Source: CACIAM-69d sp001698445 (GTDB lineage Bacteria; Cyanobacteriota; Cyanobacteriia; CACIAM-69d). From it: DNA of 64,000 nucleotides. The DNA is taken from NCBI RefSeq assembly GCF_043235035.1, contig NZ_JAZAQF010000088.1:1-64000 (forward strand), read 5' to 3'. Below are positions 33,415 through 43,535 of the stretch, piece by piece. The translations under genes and the position numbers were made by a program. The notes beneath the pieces are model-generated. The model had not been told where the DNA came from. It ran no database searches and was given only the letters and a program-made list of their open reading frames with translations. Numbering within the stretch: the first letter of the stretch is position 1; each line of letters opens with the position of its first letter.

Positions 33415-33792
33415 TTAGGAAGACCAGCCCAAAATTTGACAAATGGAATCTCCCAACACCAAGGGATCAAATGGCTTGGTAACCACTGCGGCCGCCTTCA
33501 AATGAGCATAGCGTTGGCGATCGGCCGCTTGCACCTTGGCAGTCAATAAAATGACAGGAATATGACTGGTGGAGGGATTTTTTTGCAATGCTTCCAAGGT
33601 TGCCGTGCCATCCATTTGTGGCATCATCACATCCAACAAAATTGCGTCAGGTTGTTGGGCCGCAGCCACGGCAATTCCTTCAGCACCGGAAGCCGCCAGC
33701 AACACCTGCCAACCATTACAAACTTCCAGACCAATGCGCGCAATTTCTCGCATGTCTGGTTCATCATCAATAACAAGCACTTGTTTAGTCAT
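33415..33792 (-). CDS. Single-domain response regulator (CheY-like)
   Basis: A 125-residue receiver domain from the ATG at 33792 (MTKQVLVIDDEPDMREIAR). The DD pair, the phospho-acceptor Asp in AILLDVMMPQMDG, Thr in ILLTAK and Lys in VVTKPFDP are all present. No output domain. Its partner kinase is not evident from position. Confidence 0.9.
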   Translation of the reverse strand: MTKQVLVIDDEPDMREIARIGLEVCNGWQVLLAASGAEGIAVAAAQQPDAILLDVMMPQMDGTATLEALQKNPSTSHIPVILLTAKVQAADRQRYAHLKAAAVVTKPFDPLVLGDSICQILGWSS

Positions 33793-34241
33793 AGGAGATG
33801 GAGAGGAAAATATGAATTGTGGGGCTTTTTCGTATGAATCCAGAAGCCATGGCCAGTCCAGGAGTTCAATCAAGTGCCATCGGATGCAACCAAGCAATCT
33901 AACTGGCCTAGGAAGTCCCAGCAGCGCCATCAGTCTTGTCCATCAGTTTAATTAATTGGACTATCCGTTCCACTGAATAAGCTCAATTGATCAATTTAAC
34001 CAAGTCATTCAACTAATTAATCGAATTAATCGTTAATCGAGTTAAGCGAACTAATCAGATTAATCGATCCAGGTAGGTTGAGTTAATTAATTTTATTAGC
34101 TCAACCTCTTAGTTGATTAATTGAGTGGAATTAGTTGATTGAATGGGTTAAATTCAGTTGAATTGAGCTAAATTCATGAGTTCAATTCATTCCAATTAAT
34201 CCTTCCAGTTAATCAAGCCAATTAGTGCCAATTAGTGCCAA
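33793..34241. repeat. AT-rich low-complexity spacer with TTAAT/AATTGA repeats
   Basis: From about 33940 to 34241 the DNA is dense in aattaat, aattga, ttaatcg and caattgat motifs, with no open frame of interest. The compositional break from the GC-richer genes is sharp on both sides. No terminator or promoter could be identified. The 33793-33930 part extends the regulator frame but has no domain features. Confidence 0.6.
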
Positions 34242-36200
34242 TTAATATTTACTAGTTGGTTTGGTGGCTCGGCCATTGAACAATTCCGATCGACCGGCTC
34301 GGATGAGCTGATGTCGCAAACTATCCGCCAATTCTTCAGCACTTGGAAGCTCTAGGATACAGGCAGTTGCCCCGGACTGGTAGAGTCGATCGAGGGTTTG
34401 GGGCGAGGCTTCGGAGGCAAAAACAATCACCGGGATTCGCCGCCCGCCAAATCCCTCGCTGCGGAGGGCCCTCGTCCATAAAACGCCTCCCCAGGGGCTG
34501 CTATCGGCCGCCAGCAAAATGAGATCCGGCCGACTGGCGGCCATGCTGGCGCTGACGCGTTGGGGTTGGGAAACGGCGGCCAGCGTCCATTGTTGTTGCT
34601 GGCAACAGCGTCTTACCAGGTTGTTGGCGTTGTTAGACAGGCCAATGGCCAGAATTCGCAAATTGCCCCCAATGCGTTGTTCGGTTTGGTATTGACTGAG
34701 GGCTTGGATCAGGGGCGTGATCGAGCGATCGACCGTCCAATCCGTGTCCCAGCCTTCATCCGCAAATTGCAGCAGATCATTGGGGTCGGACTGCTCCATC
34801 AGGGCGATCGCGATCAGGGATGGTTGGCGCTGGCGCAAGCTGGGTAATACCGCCAGAAAATCGGCCCGCTCCGGATCGCTCCAATCCATAATTACCACAC
34901 TGGGCAAGGCGGTGGCAGGTTGCGTGAGCCAAGTGGTGGGAGAACTGGGCAGCACCAGGTCAATCAAGGCCCCTTCTTGGGCGATGGCGGCGGCCAGGGC
35001 CTGAGACCAGCGGCTGTTGTTGCCCAAATAAACCAGCCGCAGGCGATTGTGTTCGATCTGCTGGCGGCTTTGAATTTCGCGGCGCAGATCACCCACCAAG
35101 GCAATGAGGGTTTGGTGGGCCAGTTGCAGGATGCTGTGGCGATTGGTGGCCGTTGGACTCGTGGCGGCCGAATTGGCGGCGCAACCGAAGCCGTTGGGGT
35201 CAGGAGGGCTGTGGGGATCTTGGGCGTAGGGTTGCAGTTGTTGTAGTTGCTCTTCAATGGCGCGGGCCAGTTGGGAACCGCGCACCAATCCAAATGGCCC
35301 CAAGGAGCCGATCAGTTTGTGGGCATCTTCCAGGGCCCGCAGGCGATCGGCTTCGCAGAGGCGATCAGCCCCAATGCCCGCTGTTACTCGCTCCAGGGAC
35401 TCCAGCCGCTCATAGATCATCCCTTCAAAGCGTTCCCAGGCGCGATCGAGCGCCGAGCGCAACCGCAGGGACACATCCCCATCCTGGGGTTCCGGCACCT
35501 GAGCGCTCCCGGGCCGCAGCCGGTAGCCCATGCCATAAACCGTTTCAATGAGATCCCGCGCTCCCACCAGGGCCAACTTGCGCCGCACACCTTTGATGTG
35601 GGCTTTGACGGTTTCTTCGCCGGGAAAATCGCCCACAGACCACAGGTGTTCGAGGATAGCGTTGCGGGAAAACAACCGCCGGGGATGGCGCAAAAACAAT
35701 TCCAGGAGGCTGTATTCCTTGGGGCTGAGGTTGATGGGGCGATTGCTATAGGTCACTTGACCGGCGCTCGGATCCAAACGCAGGGGGCCCCATTCCAACA
35801 CGGGCGCATCGGTCGATCGCTGGCGACGCAACAGGGCCCGCACCCGCGCCATCAGTTCTTGGACGGTGCAAGGCTTGACCACATAATCATCAGCCCCGGC
35901 ATCCAGACCCTTTACCTTGTCTTCGGTTTCGCCCTTGGCGGTCAACAGCAAGATGGGGCCCGTATACTTTTCCCGCCGCAGATGGCGACACAGACTCAGG
36001 CCATCCAGTCGAGGCAGGGTCACATCCAGAATGATCAGGTCATAGGTAAACGATCGGGTGTAATCCAGTCCCTCTTGCCCATCCTCAGCCACATCCACTA
36101 CATAGAACTGCTCCGCCAGGGCCGCGCCGAGCGTGTGGGAAATGGCTGGGTCATCTTCAACTAACAGGAATCTCACGCAACTTCGCAGAAACGGTATCAA
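34242..36200 (-). CDS. Multidomain response regulator: REC, OmpR-type wHTH, Hpt, receiver-like C-terminus
   Basis: A 652-residue protein. The N-terminal receiver has VEDDPAIS and Asp59 in IILDVTLP, with LTAKG and YVVKP. An OmpR/PhoB-type winged helix follows (about 135-232), ending VYGMGYRLRP. Residues near 292 (AHKLIGSLG) look like the histidine of an Hpt domain. Two more receiver-like segments (VVIMDWSD and LILLAADSSPWGG) lack the classical acids in full. A GTG at 36176 (VRFLLVEDD) may be the true start. This order suggests a phosphorelay hub that also binds DNA. Confidence 0.85.
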   Translation of the reverse strand: MIPFLRSCVRFLLVEDDPAISHTLGAALAEQFYVVDVAEDGQEGLDYTRSFTYDLIILDVTLPRLDGLSLCRHLRREKYTGPILLLTAKGETEDKVKGLDAGADDYVVKPCTVQELMARVRALLRRQRSTDAPVLEWGPLRLDPSAGQVTYSNRPINLSPKEYSLLELFLRHPRRLFSRNAILEHLWSVGDFPGEETVKAHIKGVRRKLALVGARDLIETVYGMGYRLRPGSAQVPEPQDGDVSLRLRSALDRAWERFEGMIYERLESLERVTAGIGADRLCEADRLRALEDAHKLIGSLGPFGLVRGSQLARAIEEQLQQLQPYAQDPHSPPDPNGFGCAANSAATSPTATNRHSILQLAHQTLIALVGDLRREIQSRQQIEHNRLRLVYLGNNSRWSQALAAAIAQEGALIDLVLPSSPTTWLTQPATALPSVVIMDWSDPERADFLAVLPSLRQRQPSLIAIALMEQSDPNDLLQFADEGWDTDWTVDRSITPLIQALSQYQTEQRIGGNLRILAIGLSNNANNLVRRCCQQQQWTLAAVSQPQRVSASMAASRPDLILLAADSSPWGGVLWTRALRSEGFGGRRIPVIVFASEASPQTLDRLYQSGATACILELPSAEELADSLRHQLIRAGRSELFNGRATKPTSKY

Positions 36201-36360
36201 TCTTCCACAGAATCATGGGCAAATCCAAACGGGGGCGCTCAGGGATGAGATTTAACAGTTTTTAACAGATTCAGCCAATAGATCGCGGGCGGGCGGGGTC
36301 GGAGCATGGGATACGCCCCTGATTTTTCGATCGCTGAATCTCATGGAGTTGTATCCAGGT

Positions 36361-36400
36361 GCTTCAACCTGCTTTAACTTGCTTCAACCTGCTTCAACTT
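36361..36400. repeat. 10-bp tandem repeat next to the murE stop
   Basis: Four consecutive units of gctt(c/t)aac(c/t)t. The last unit reaches the murE C-terminal codons, again placing a short array exactly at a gene end. Confidence 0.85.
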
Positions 36401-37929
36401 GCAGTAGTTGTAATGGTTTCTTGCAATCGCAGGCGTAGGGCCGCTTCGGCCTGTTCCCGATCGTCAAAATGCACTTTTTCAGTGCCTAGAATTTGGTAGT
36501 CTTCGTGGCCTTTGCCCGCAATTAAGACGCAATCGCCAGGTTGGGCTTCCAGAATGGCCAGTTGGATAGCTTTGGCGCGATCGCCCTCCACAGTGTAGTT
36601 CGCAGCGACGGGAATCCCGGCCACCACATCGTTCAAAATTCGCTGGGGATTTTCGGTGCGGGGGTTGTCGGAAGTGACGATCGCCCAGTCGGACTCCTGG
36701 GCTGCAATGCCACCCATAATCGGCCGTTTGGTGCGATCGCGATCGCCCCCACAACCAAATACACAAATCAAGCGCCCTTGCACAAACGGACGGGCCGCCC
36801 GCAGGGCATTATCCAAGCTGTCGGGCGTATGGGCATAGTCCACGATCGCGCTAATGTCTTGGGGCAAGGGCGTATCGGTCACTTGGACTAACTGCATTCG
36901 GCCTGGCACACCGGGGAACTGGGCCAGGGCCTGCACCATTGCCGAAAGATCCAAACCCAAGTGCAACCCGGTGGCAGCGGCGGCCAGCCAGTTTTGCAGG
37001 TTGAATTGGCCCACGAGGGGCGATCGAAACGCGATCGCGCCAGCCGGCGTGTGCAACGTGCCGCTGACCCCATCGAGGCCATAGCTCAAATCACTCAGAT
37101 AAAAATCGGCTTCGGAGTCGTCAATGCTGTAGCACCAGCAGCGATCACGATCGAGTTGAGCTGCGAGGGCCGCTCCATAGGGATCATCAAAGTTGACGAT
37201 CGCCCGGCCTCGCAGGTAATTGGGCTGGAAGAGCAGGGCCTTCGCCGCAAAATACTCTTCCATCGTGTTGTGGAAGTCCAGGTGATCCTGCGTCAGGTTG
37301 GTGAAAACCGCCACCTGAAATTCACAACCCTGCACCCGTCGTTGGGCCAGGGCATGGGAGCTAACCTCCATCACGGCATAGTCCGCCCCGGCCGATCGAG
37401 CATTGGCCAACTGCTCCTGCAACTCCACCGCAAAGGGCGTGGTATGAATCGCCGTTTGCTCAAAGCCCGGCCAACGCACCACCAACGTGCCCAGCAGTGC
37501 CGTGGGGCGATCGGCCGTTTTCAATAAAAACTCAATCAATTGCGTGGTGGTGGTTTTGCCATTGGTACCCGTCACCCCCACCAATTGCAACTGCTGGGTT
37601 GGGTGGCCATGGAACGCCGCCGCCAAATCTGCACAGGCCCCCACCACGTCCATGGCCCCAATCAGGCAGGGCCCGGCCGGCTGGGTTGGCTGGGCGGCAG
37701 CAATGGCCGACGACACCACCGCCGCGATCGCCCCCGACTCGATCGCATTGGGCCAAAATTCACCGCCATCAACCCGAGTCCCCGGCAGACCAATGAACAG
37801 GTCACCCGGTTGGCAAGCCTGGGAATTGGTCGTCAGCCCCTTCACTGGGCGATCGAGTGCCGGATGGTCGGGAATCACCAGTTCCGTGGAGACGCTGGCC
37901 AGCAGTTCGCGCAAAGTCATGGGTTCCAT
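36394..37929 (-). CDS. murE: UDP-MurNAc-tripeptide synthetase (MurE)
   Basis: A 511-residue Mur ligase. GTNGKTTT (121-128) is the ATP-binding P-loop. The DNPR motif (TSDNPRTENP, about 426) selects meso-diaminopimelate as the added amino acid. HEDYQILG lies near the end. It joins DAP to UDP-MurNAc-Ala-Glu in the cytoplasm. A second ATG at 37920 could be the start. The gene is followed upstream on the same strand by a glutaredoxin-like gene, not by other mur genes. Confidence 0.95.
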   Translation of the reverse strand: MEPMTLRELLASVSTELVIPDHPALDRPVKGLTTNSQACQPGDLFIGLPGTRVDGGEFWPNAIESGAIAAVVSSAIAAAQPTQPAGPCLIGAMDVVGACADLAAAFHGHPTQQLQLVGVTGTNGKTTTTQLIEFLLKTADRPTALLGTLVVRWPGFEQTAIHTTPFAVELQEQLANARSAGADYAVMEVSSHALAQRRVQGCEFQVAVFTNLTQDHLDFHNTMEEYFAAKALLFQPNYLRGRAIVNFDDPYGAALAAQLDRDRCWCYSIDDSEADFYLSDLSYGLDGVSGTLHTPAGAIAFRSPLVGQFNLQNWLAAAATGLHLGLDLSAMVQALAQFPGVPGRMQLVQVTDTPLPQDISAIVDYAHTPDSLDNALRAARPFVQGRLICVFGCGGDRDRTKRPIMGGIAAQESDWAIVTSDNPRTENPQRILNDVVAGIPVAANYTVEGDRAKAIQLAILEAQPGDCVLIAGKGHEDYQILGTEKVHFDDREQAEAALRLRLQETITTTAS

Positions 37930-37954
37930 GGGCGGTTGCCTCTCCTAAGATGGC

Positions 37955-38305
37955 TCAGTGGTTTTGGGTGATTGTGGCAAAGGCTTTCCGGAGGTGTTGT
38001 TCGAGCTGAACCACCGAACAGCGGGGCGACGGCCGCGGAATCGGCAATTCAGATTCCCCATCCGCCAGCCAACGCAACACCGGAATTTCGTACTGAAACG
38101 CGGCAAGCCAGCGATCGTTGGTGGTGATGTCCCGCAGCTCGATCGTGAGGTGCAGATCGCTCGACAAGTTCACCATTTCCAACTTTTCCTGCAATCCCTC
38201 ACAGAGATGGCAACCGGGCTTGCTATACAAAATCAAATGGTGGGGCAGATGATGAGACAAGGGACGGGCGTTGAATGACTTGTTGAATGACGGCTGATGG
38301 CTCAT
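37955..38305 (-). CDS. Glutaredoxin-like protein (DUF836 type)
   Basis: A 116-residue protein with LILYSKPGCHLCEGLQEKL, where CHLC is the CxxC redox pair, and YEIPVLRW, the cis-Pro loop. About 25 basic/His residues precede the fold. Precise substrate unknown. It ends 25 bp before the murE start on the same strand, so it may be cotranscribed. Confidence 0.82.
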   Translation of the reverse strand: MSHQPSFNKSFNARPLSHHLPHHLILYSKPGCHLCEGLQEKLEMVNLSSDLHLTIELRDITTNDRWLAAFQYEIPVLRWLADGESELPIPRPSPRCSVVQLEQHLRKAFATITQNH

Positions 38306-38554
38306 GAGATCTCATGAATGGCTAGTTGATCGCTCACTGATCACGAATCCTGACGGCCACCGATGCCGGAATCATACTCCCAGCAACTACCCCCAGCAAC
38401 AGCATCGAGGAACCACTTTGGGCGCATCTTGGCAAATTCGGGCACAACAGCAACCGTTCATCCGCCGGATTCATACTGGGATGGATCTGGAATGAAGATT
38501 GGTCTATGGGACTGATGCAAGTTTGGCTTTTTCGCCATCCTCTCCAAGATCCTC

Positions 38555-39883
38555 TCAGGCCAAAGCAGACTTGAACGCGCTGGGGGGTGAATTTAGGTTG
38601 AAGCCAGCCCCCTGATCTTGCCCATTGGTAGTGCAACCGGATAGGGACGGATCTGGATGGGGTGCATGTGGGCGGGTGGAATTGTGGCTCGGCAAGTGCC
38701 GCTCCAACGTCGCCAGAATTCGCCCACTATCCGAAACCTTCGAGAGAAACTCGGAAGCCCGCGCCAATTTGGCCCGCACCCGATCGATCGTGCCATCATG
38801 CCCGGTCAAAATCACGATCGGGGTATGCTCCAGGGCCTTCACCCGGCGAATTTGCGCACAAATTTCATAGCCATTCACCACCGGCATCACCACATCCAGC
38901 AGGATCAAATCTGGCTTTAGCTCAATCAACTGCGTCAGCGCCTGCACCGAATCCCGCATTCCACAGAACCGATAGCCCGCCTGGGTCACAATTCGTTCTA
39001 GCCGTTGCAGCACCACCATGCTGTCATCAATGCAAACCACCAAAGGCGGTTCGGCTTTGGTCGCCGGGGTGGCGGAACTCGTGGATGAGAGCATGGGGTG
39101 AAACTCCAAATCCGGCAACACCTGAAAGGTCAGCAACTGCTGCCGGAAAAAGTAACCCAGCATCCGAGCCGTCATGGCAGGGGATTGATTTAACTTCAGG
39201 GCCAAATCCCAAAAGGTGCGCCGGCCATTAAACAGCGGTTGCAAGCTCAGGGCAGTGTGCTGACGGCTATCATCCAGCTCAATGCCGGCATCCAACGACA
39301 GTCCCCGATCGATCCAAGCTTGGGCCGGCCGGTCACTCGGCAACAGTTGGCTCAAGTCCCGCGCATCTTTCAGTAATTGTTGCAGGCGATCGCCCGGCAA
39401 GTGCAGTCCCGAACCAACCACCGCACAGTCTAGCAATCGGTTCGATCGCACCTCCCAAGTCACCCGAATCGTTGCATCGGTCGCAATTTGCGTCAGCGCC
39501 TCCAGGGTCAGCGCTGCCAACACCTGCTCCGCCTTACCGCTATCTAGCCGACCTGCCATCACCGCCCGACTCAACAGCGCATATTCCCAAGGATCGTAGG
39601 AGGCCGGAGGCTGCCCCGTCGTTAATTCCGCTGGCTCAATCTGTTGCCCCATCAGAGCACGCCGCCAGCGCCGCACCCGATGATCACTGCCCGCAGTGCA
39701 AACCAACTTGCCCTGATGAAACTCCAGCCGCCAATGGGTTTGGCCCTGCCGAACCATCAATGTTCCAGACACCTGATTGTGGTTCACCTGGGCAATGGCC
39801 CGCGCGAGGGATAGCAGACCGACAACTTGGTTTGACATAGCGTACCTCGCAACTGCGCCTGTGTTCATAGGAGTAACTTGCAT
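38555..39883 (-). CDS. PatA/PixG-type response regulator
   Basis: A 442-residue protein. The N-terminal part has the PatA-N (DUF4388-like) layout (LSLARAIAQVNHNQVSGTL, LEFHQGKLVCT), which occurs in cyanobacterial regulators of pilus motility and phototaxis. The C-terminal receiver has VCIDDSMVVLQRLE, Asp in LILLDVVMPVVNG and an SKVSDSG end (Lys). A second ATG at 39838 (MSNQVVGLL) could be the start. No chemotaxis-like genes directly adjoin it, but a related CheY-like gene is at 55928. Confidence 0.88.
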   Translation of the reverse strand: MQVTPMNTGAVARYAMSNQVVGLLSLARAIAQVNHNQVSGTLMVRQGQTHWRLEFHQGKLVCTAGSDHRVRRWRRALMGQQIEPAELTTGQPPASYDPWEYALLSRAVMAGRLDSGKAEQVLAALTLEALTQIATDATIRVTWEVRSNRLLDCAVVGSGLHLPGDRLQQLLKDARDLSQLLPSDRPAQAWIDRGLSLDAGIELDDSRQHTALSLQPLFNGRRTFWDLALKLNQSPAMTARMLGYFFRQQLLTFQVLPDLEFHPMLSSTSSATPATKAEPPLVVCIDDSMVVLQRLERIVTQAGYRFCGMRDSVQALTQLIELKPDLILLDVVMPVVNGYEICAQIRRVKALEHTPIVILTGHDGTIDRVRAKLARASEFLSKVSDSGRILATLERHLPSHNSTRPHAPHPDPSLSGCTTNGQDQGAGFNLNSPPSAFKSALA

Positions 39884-40901
39884 CCGGAGACGGGCAACTG
39901 AAGATCTTAAGTGATTTCAGTAATGTGTAGCCCTCTTGGTCTATCGATCGCCAGAGCAATTCCAGAATTTTCCAGAATTTTTCAGAGCTTATCTACAGCC
40001 AATGAATTTACTCTTACGATCGATCTTGAAACTAGCTCAGCAGTCGATTTAAACTTCAATTCTTTAAGGTTTCGTAAATGCTTACATGATTTTCAGGCAT
40101 TTTCAGGCATCTATTAATCAGCTTCATCTCCCATTTAGAGCTAACTAGAAGCATTGTCAACTTTGCAGAAACACCCCCAAGTTGCATACATGATTTTAAG
40201 AAAAAATCGTGAAAAACTCGGAAAGAATGAATCATCCTTCAATTAATTGGTTGCAAGCATGTGGCAATTGACACCCATCAGCTACGGAGCTTGTTACTCA
40301 GCCAAAATTGTGCCAAGGGCGACTATTTCGACTCTCGATCATTAAGTGTTAATACTGAATTCAAACCAACCCCGATTCTTGCCCAGCACGGCTCTCGGTC
40401 TGAATTCTGGATTAATCTTGAAGCAGAGCAGTGGCTAGGTTGGTGTTCAGACTTGATGCAAGACGATTAAGGGATTGGGGAATGAACTGGCAGCGAAAAT
40501 CGAAAGAGACACAGCACTCAATTCGCAGGCTCAGAGAAGGATGGATTAGGCAACAGTTTTGCCTTCGTGATTACAACAGGGCTGAACACCAGTTCCATAA
40601 ACGGTGTCTATCCTAAAAGCTAAGTGACAGTCGTGGGTGTGATCTAGTGCACAGTTTCAATAATTAAGTTTGTCATGGCTGTTGGGGCTGTGTTTATACT
40701 TCCAAATCGACAGCCTTGAATGATAGGCTCATCACTCGTTAATTCGTAAATTCGTAGCCAGTGAACTTGCCAGCAACGGCTAAAGAATGCCCCCATGGAC
40801 TAGTAGCCGCTGCTGGTTATTCGGTTTTTGGGCAAATCTGACTAGATGAGTTAATGGTTAAATTGGCTACTGAGTGACTCAATCCATCAGATCGCGATTC
40901 T
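39884..40901. other. Long region with no convincing gene
   Basis: About one kilobase of lower GC than the flanks. One GTG-started frame (40261-40470) is listed separately. A repeated ttccagaattttccagaatttttcag lies near 39960. Not mobile in look and no RNA recognised. Confidence 0.4.
40261..40470 (+). CDS. Hypothetical small protein
   Basis: A 69-residue frame with a GTG start (VAIDTHQLRSLLLSQ), ending QWLGWCSDLMQDD. The residue mix is ordinary for a soluble protein but I recognise no family, and no ribosome-binding site is obvious. It may be chance. Confidence 0.22.
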   Translation: MAIDTHQLRSLLLSQNCAKGDYFDSRSLSVNTEFKPTPILAQHGSRSEFWINLEAEQWLGWCSDLMQDD

Positions 40902-42128
40902 CTATGAGTCTAGATCTTGAATGAAGTCAATTACCGCCGACGCATCCAAAGGGCGCGAAATTAAAAATCCTTGGGCCATCTGACACCCTAAGCCTTGGAG
41001 TGTGTGCAGGTGGTGTACCGACTCAATTCCCTCGGCCACAATTTGAATTCCCAGGTGCTCGGCCAGGAGGGCAATCATTCGCACGATTTCCCACTGCTCC
41101 CGCAGGATGAATGAGCGATCGATCTTCAGCGCATCGATCGGGAACTCATGGAGTCGGGCCAAGGAGGAATAGCCCGTGCCGAAGTCATCCACATAGATCG
41201 CAATGCCCAGTTGCCGGAATCCTTGCAAAATTGCCAGCACATCCATGCCCAAGTCCAAAGCAACGGATTCCGTTAGCTCTAGGTGCAAACATTGGGGGGA
41301 TAATTCCGTTTCGCGCAAGATGGCTTCGCACTGCCCCAGCAGGTTTGGTTCCAACAATTGGCAGGGGGAGAGGTTCACACTAACCCACAGATCTGAGTCA
41401 ATCATCCCCGTTCGCTGCCAGTGACGAAGCTGGGTGCAGGCTTCTCGGATGGCCCACAGGCCCAATTCAGCAATGAAACCGCTACTTTCGGCGATCGCAA
41501 TGAAACTATCAGGCTGCAACAATCCTCGGGTGGGATGTTCCCAGCGCACCAACGCTTCCAAACCCACGGTGCGACCGCTCACCAAGCAAATCACGGGTTG
41601 GTAAACCAGTATGAATTCTCCCCGCTCAGCCGCCCCTTGCAGTTCGTTGGCCAGTCTTAGGCGCTCGATCGCAGCGGTTGTCAGGACATTGGGTTGTTGG
41701 GTTTCGCCCTCGATCGCAACGGCCAAACTCAGCAACCGATGCGTGTTAGACATGGCAATTCGCAACAGCCGCCGTGCGTTGGGATCGGTCACCGAGTCTT
41801 GATCCCTGGTGAGCAGTCGCAGGGCCCCATGAATTGAGGCGAGGGAAGCCCGCAATTCATATCCCAGAGAAACGCTGGTGTTGATGTTGGTATTGCTGTT
41901 CGTGTTGGCGGTATTTTTCAGATGATCTTTGGCATTGAGGTGAGTGTTTGCGGGTAAACTTTGAGGCAGATTTGGGGGCAGATTTGCAGATAAATTAGCA
42001 GATAGGTTAGCGGGCGTGTTGGCAGGCGAAGAGGCTGTTGCAAGAGCGGGGGAAGGGGAGTCGGATGGGTTTGGTTCGGGTAAGTCGATCGCCCTAGGCG
42101 ATAACTCTGAGTCAGAAATGAGAAACAT
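40902..42128 (-). CDS. EAL-domain protein with HisKA-like segment
   Basis: A 408-residue protein from the ATG at 42128. The N-terminus is a low-complexity, Asn/Pro-rich stretch (PANLSANLSANLPP). Then LGYELRASLASIHGALRLL resembles the HisKA phosphoacceptor helix, SHELRTPL, but with Tyr in place of His. The C-terminal EAL domain has GLEALVRWEHP (the EAL acids), then CLHLELTES, YVDDFGTGYSSL and IDALKIDRSFI, DFGTGYSSL and EGIES, all needed for cyclic di-GMP hydrolysis. It probably degrades cyclic di-GMP, opposing the GGDEF protein at 17929. Confidence 0.88.
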   Translation of the reverse strand: MFLISDSELSPRAIDLPEPNPSDSPSPALATASSPANTPANLSANLSANLPPNLPQSLPANTHLNAKDHLKNTANTNSNTNINTSVSLGYELRASLASIHGALRLLTRDQDSVTDPNARRLLRIAMSNTHRLLSLAVAIEGETQQPNVLTTAAIERLRLANELQGAAERGEFILVYQPVICLVSGRTVGLEALVRWEHPTRGLLQPDSFIAIAESSGFIAELGLWAIREACTQLRHWQRTGMIDSDLWVSVNLSPCQLLEPNLLGQCEAILRETELSPQCLHLELTESVALDLGMDVLAILQGFRQLGIAIYVDDFGTGYSSLARLHEFPIDALKIDRSFILREQWEIVRMIALLAEHLGIQIVAEGIESVHHLHTLQGLGCQMAQGFLISRPLDASAVIDFIQDLDS

Positions 42129-43535
42129 TATCCAAACTCGCTCTAATAGGTATCGTGGATCCACCGCTGTTCAATGCCAGACTAGGCAGAAAAGGTGAAA
42201 AAGTCGAGAATTACGGGAAAAAGTCGAGAATTACGGGAAATTTCATGGGTATATGAGTCATTTTTTTAGATTAACTGACCTCCTGATTTTCTCTTCACCT
42301 TGATCAAGTAATTCCTATTGATGTTTGATTCAGAACATGAAATTATTCAAAATTATTTTGCGATTTTTCAAATTTTGTTTTGATATTTATTGTTAAAAAT
42401 TTCTTAAAAGATATGATTTTTAGTCTCTTTTAACAAGATTTATAAAAGCAGACGCACTTAAAATTCACAAATAACGAACTGGCAGCCCTTCATTAAGTTT
42501 TGATTTTTAGCAAGTTGGTTGACAAAAACCAACCAAAAGCTGATACAAATCGAAAATCGTAATTTGGTGTTGCAAATTTAAGTTGATACTTTGAATAAAA
42601 ATTCAAGTTAAGTTCTTTTAACGATGATCAATTTACATGAAACATAGTTTTTAAGGTTGTTGAGTAAGTTTTGCGAACCAGGCGCGAGCAAGATGCGGAC
42701 AAGATGCGGACAAGATCCTTATGAGTCGGGATTTGTCAGACATCCGATTAGATACCCAATAAAATCGATGAAAAGTGGTGGATTTAAAGAGTTTTTTGAG
42801 ATCAAGCCATTTTGGAATTGGCTGATGGTGACTAAATTAGCGATCGGGGCACATGATGATGAACCTCAGGGCGATCGCGCGGATCTCGAGCAGCGGGAAG
42901 GTTCAAATGCTGTAATGGAGGGGGGAGACTGGACAATTTCCCCCAGCCGCTCGTCACTTGGGAAAATTGAGGGTGAGCTGCCCACAACAGGTGGCGACAA
43001 GTGCTTCAAGCGAAGTATTTCCCTGATGACTAGCACGGGATTTCGCGTAATGATGGTATAAACGATGGCGGTTGCACTCTCGTAATTACGGGTGTAGTGG
43101 AAGGCTTGATGATCACGTCGCGATCCCGTTGCAACTCAAAATTGCGATGGAGCGATTCGTTGTTTGGAGCTACCTCTATCCTCCAGGCCAAAGTGCTTGA
43201 TTTAACTGATTCATTCATCAGATTTTTGTTTAATTCTCTGTTAATACCGAATCAATTCTCTGCGGCTGGGTGACAAGAGACGCTCAAATTTGTCTCTGAT
43301 CAGGTGCATCTCATCTCCCTCTGCAAATAAAATTGAATCTGAAAGAAAGGTGAAACCAGGGTTCAGCGATCGCGAATCGAGTGGCTCTTATCACGAATCG
43401 GATTGCGGGTCAGGCAATAAACGATGGGGACAATTCAGGGGAGCGCATAAGATGAACTAGGGAGCCTGTCGATCGCCGTTAAAATTCAAAAGTTTTTCGG
43501 GTAGCGATGTTGTCTGCTGCTTCTGTGCAACTCAT
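42129..43535. other. Long AT-rich region without supported gene
   Basis: From 42250 to 42660 the sequence is strongly AT-rich, with ttggttgacaaaaaccaacc (42514-42533) as a small hairpin. From 42660 to 43500 it returns to average GC with several short frames (for example 42657-43061) that have no domain. It may hold long promoters of the EAL and REC-kinase genes, a decayed gene or an RNA I cannot recognise. Confidence 0.4.

Noticed and set aside
42657..43061. 134-residue plus-strand frame
   Set aside because: No domain, no repeat of codon pattern like neighbours; the region is poor in coding signals.
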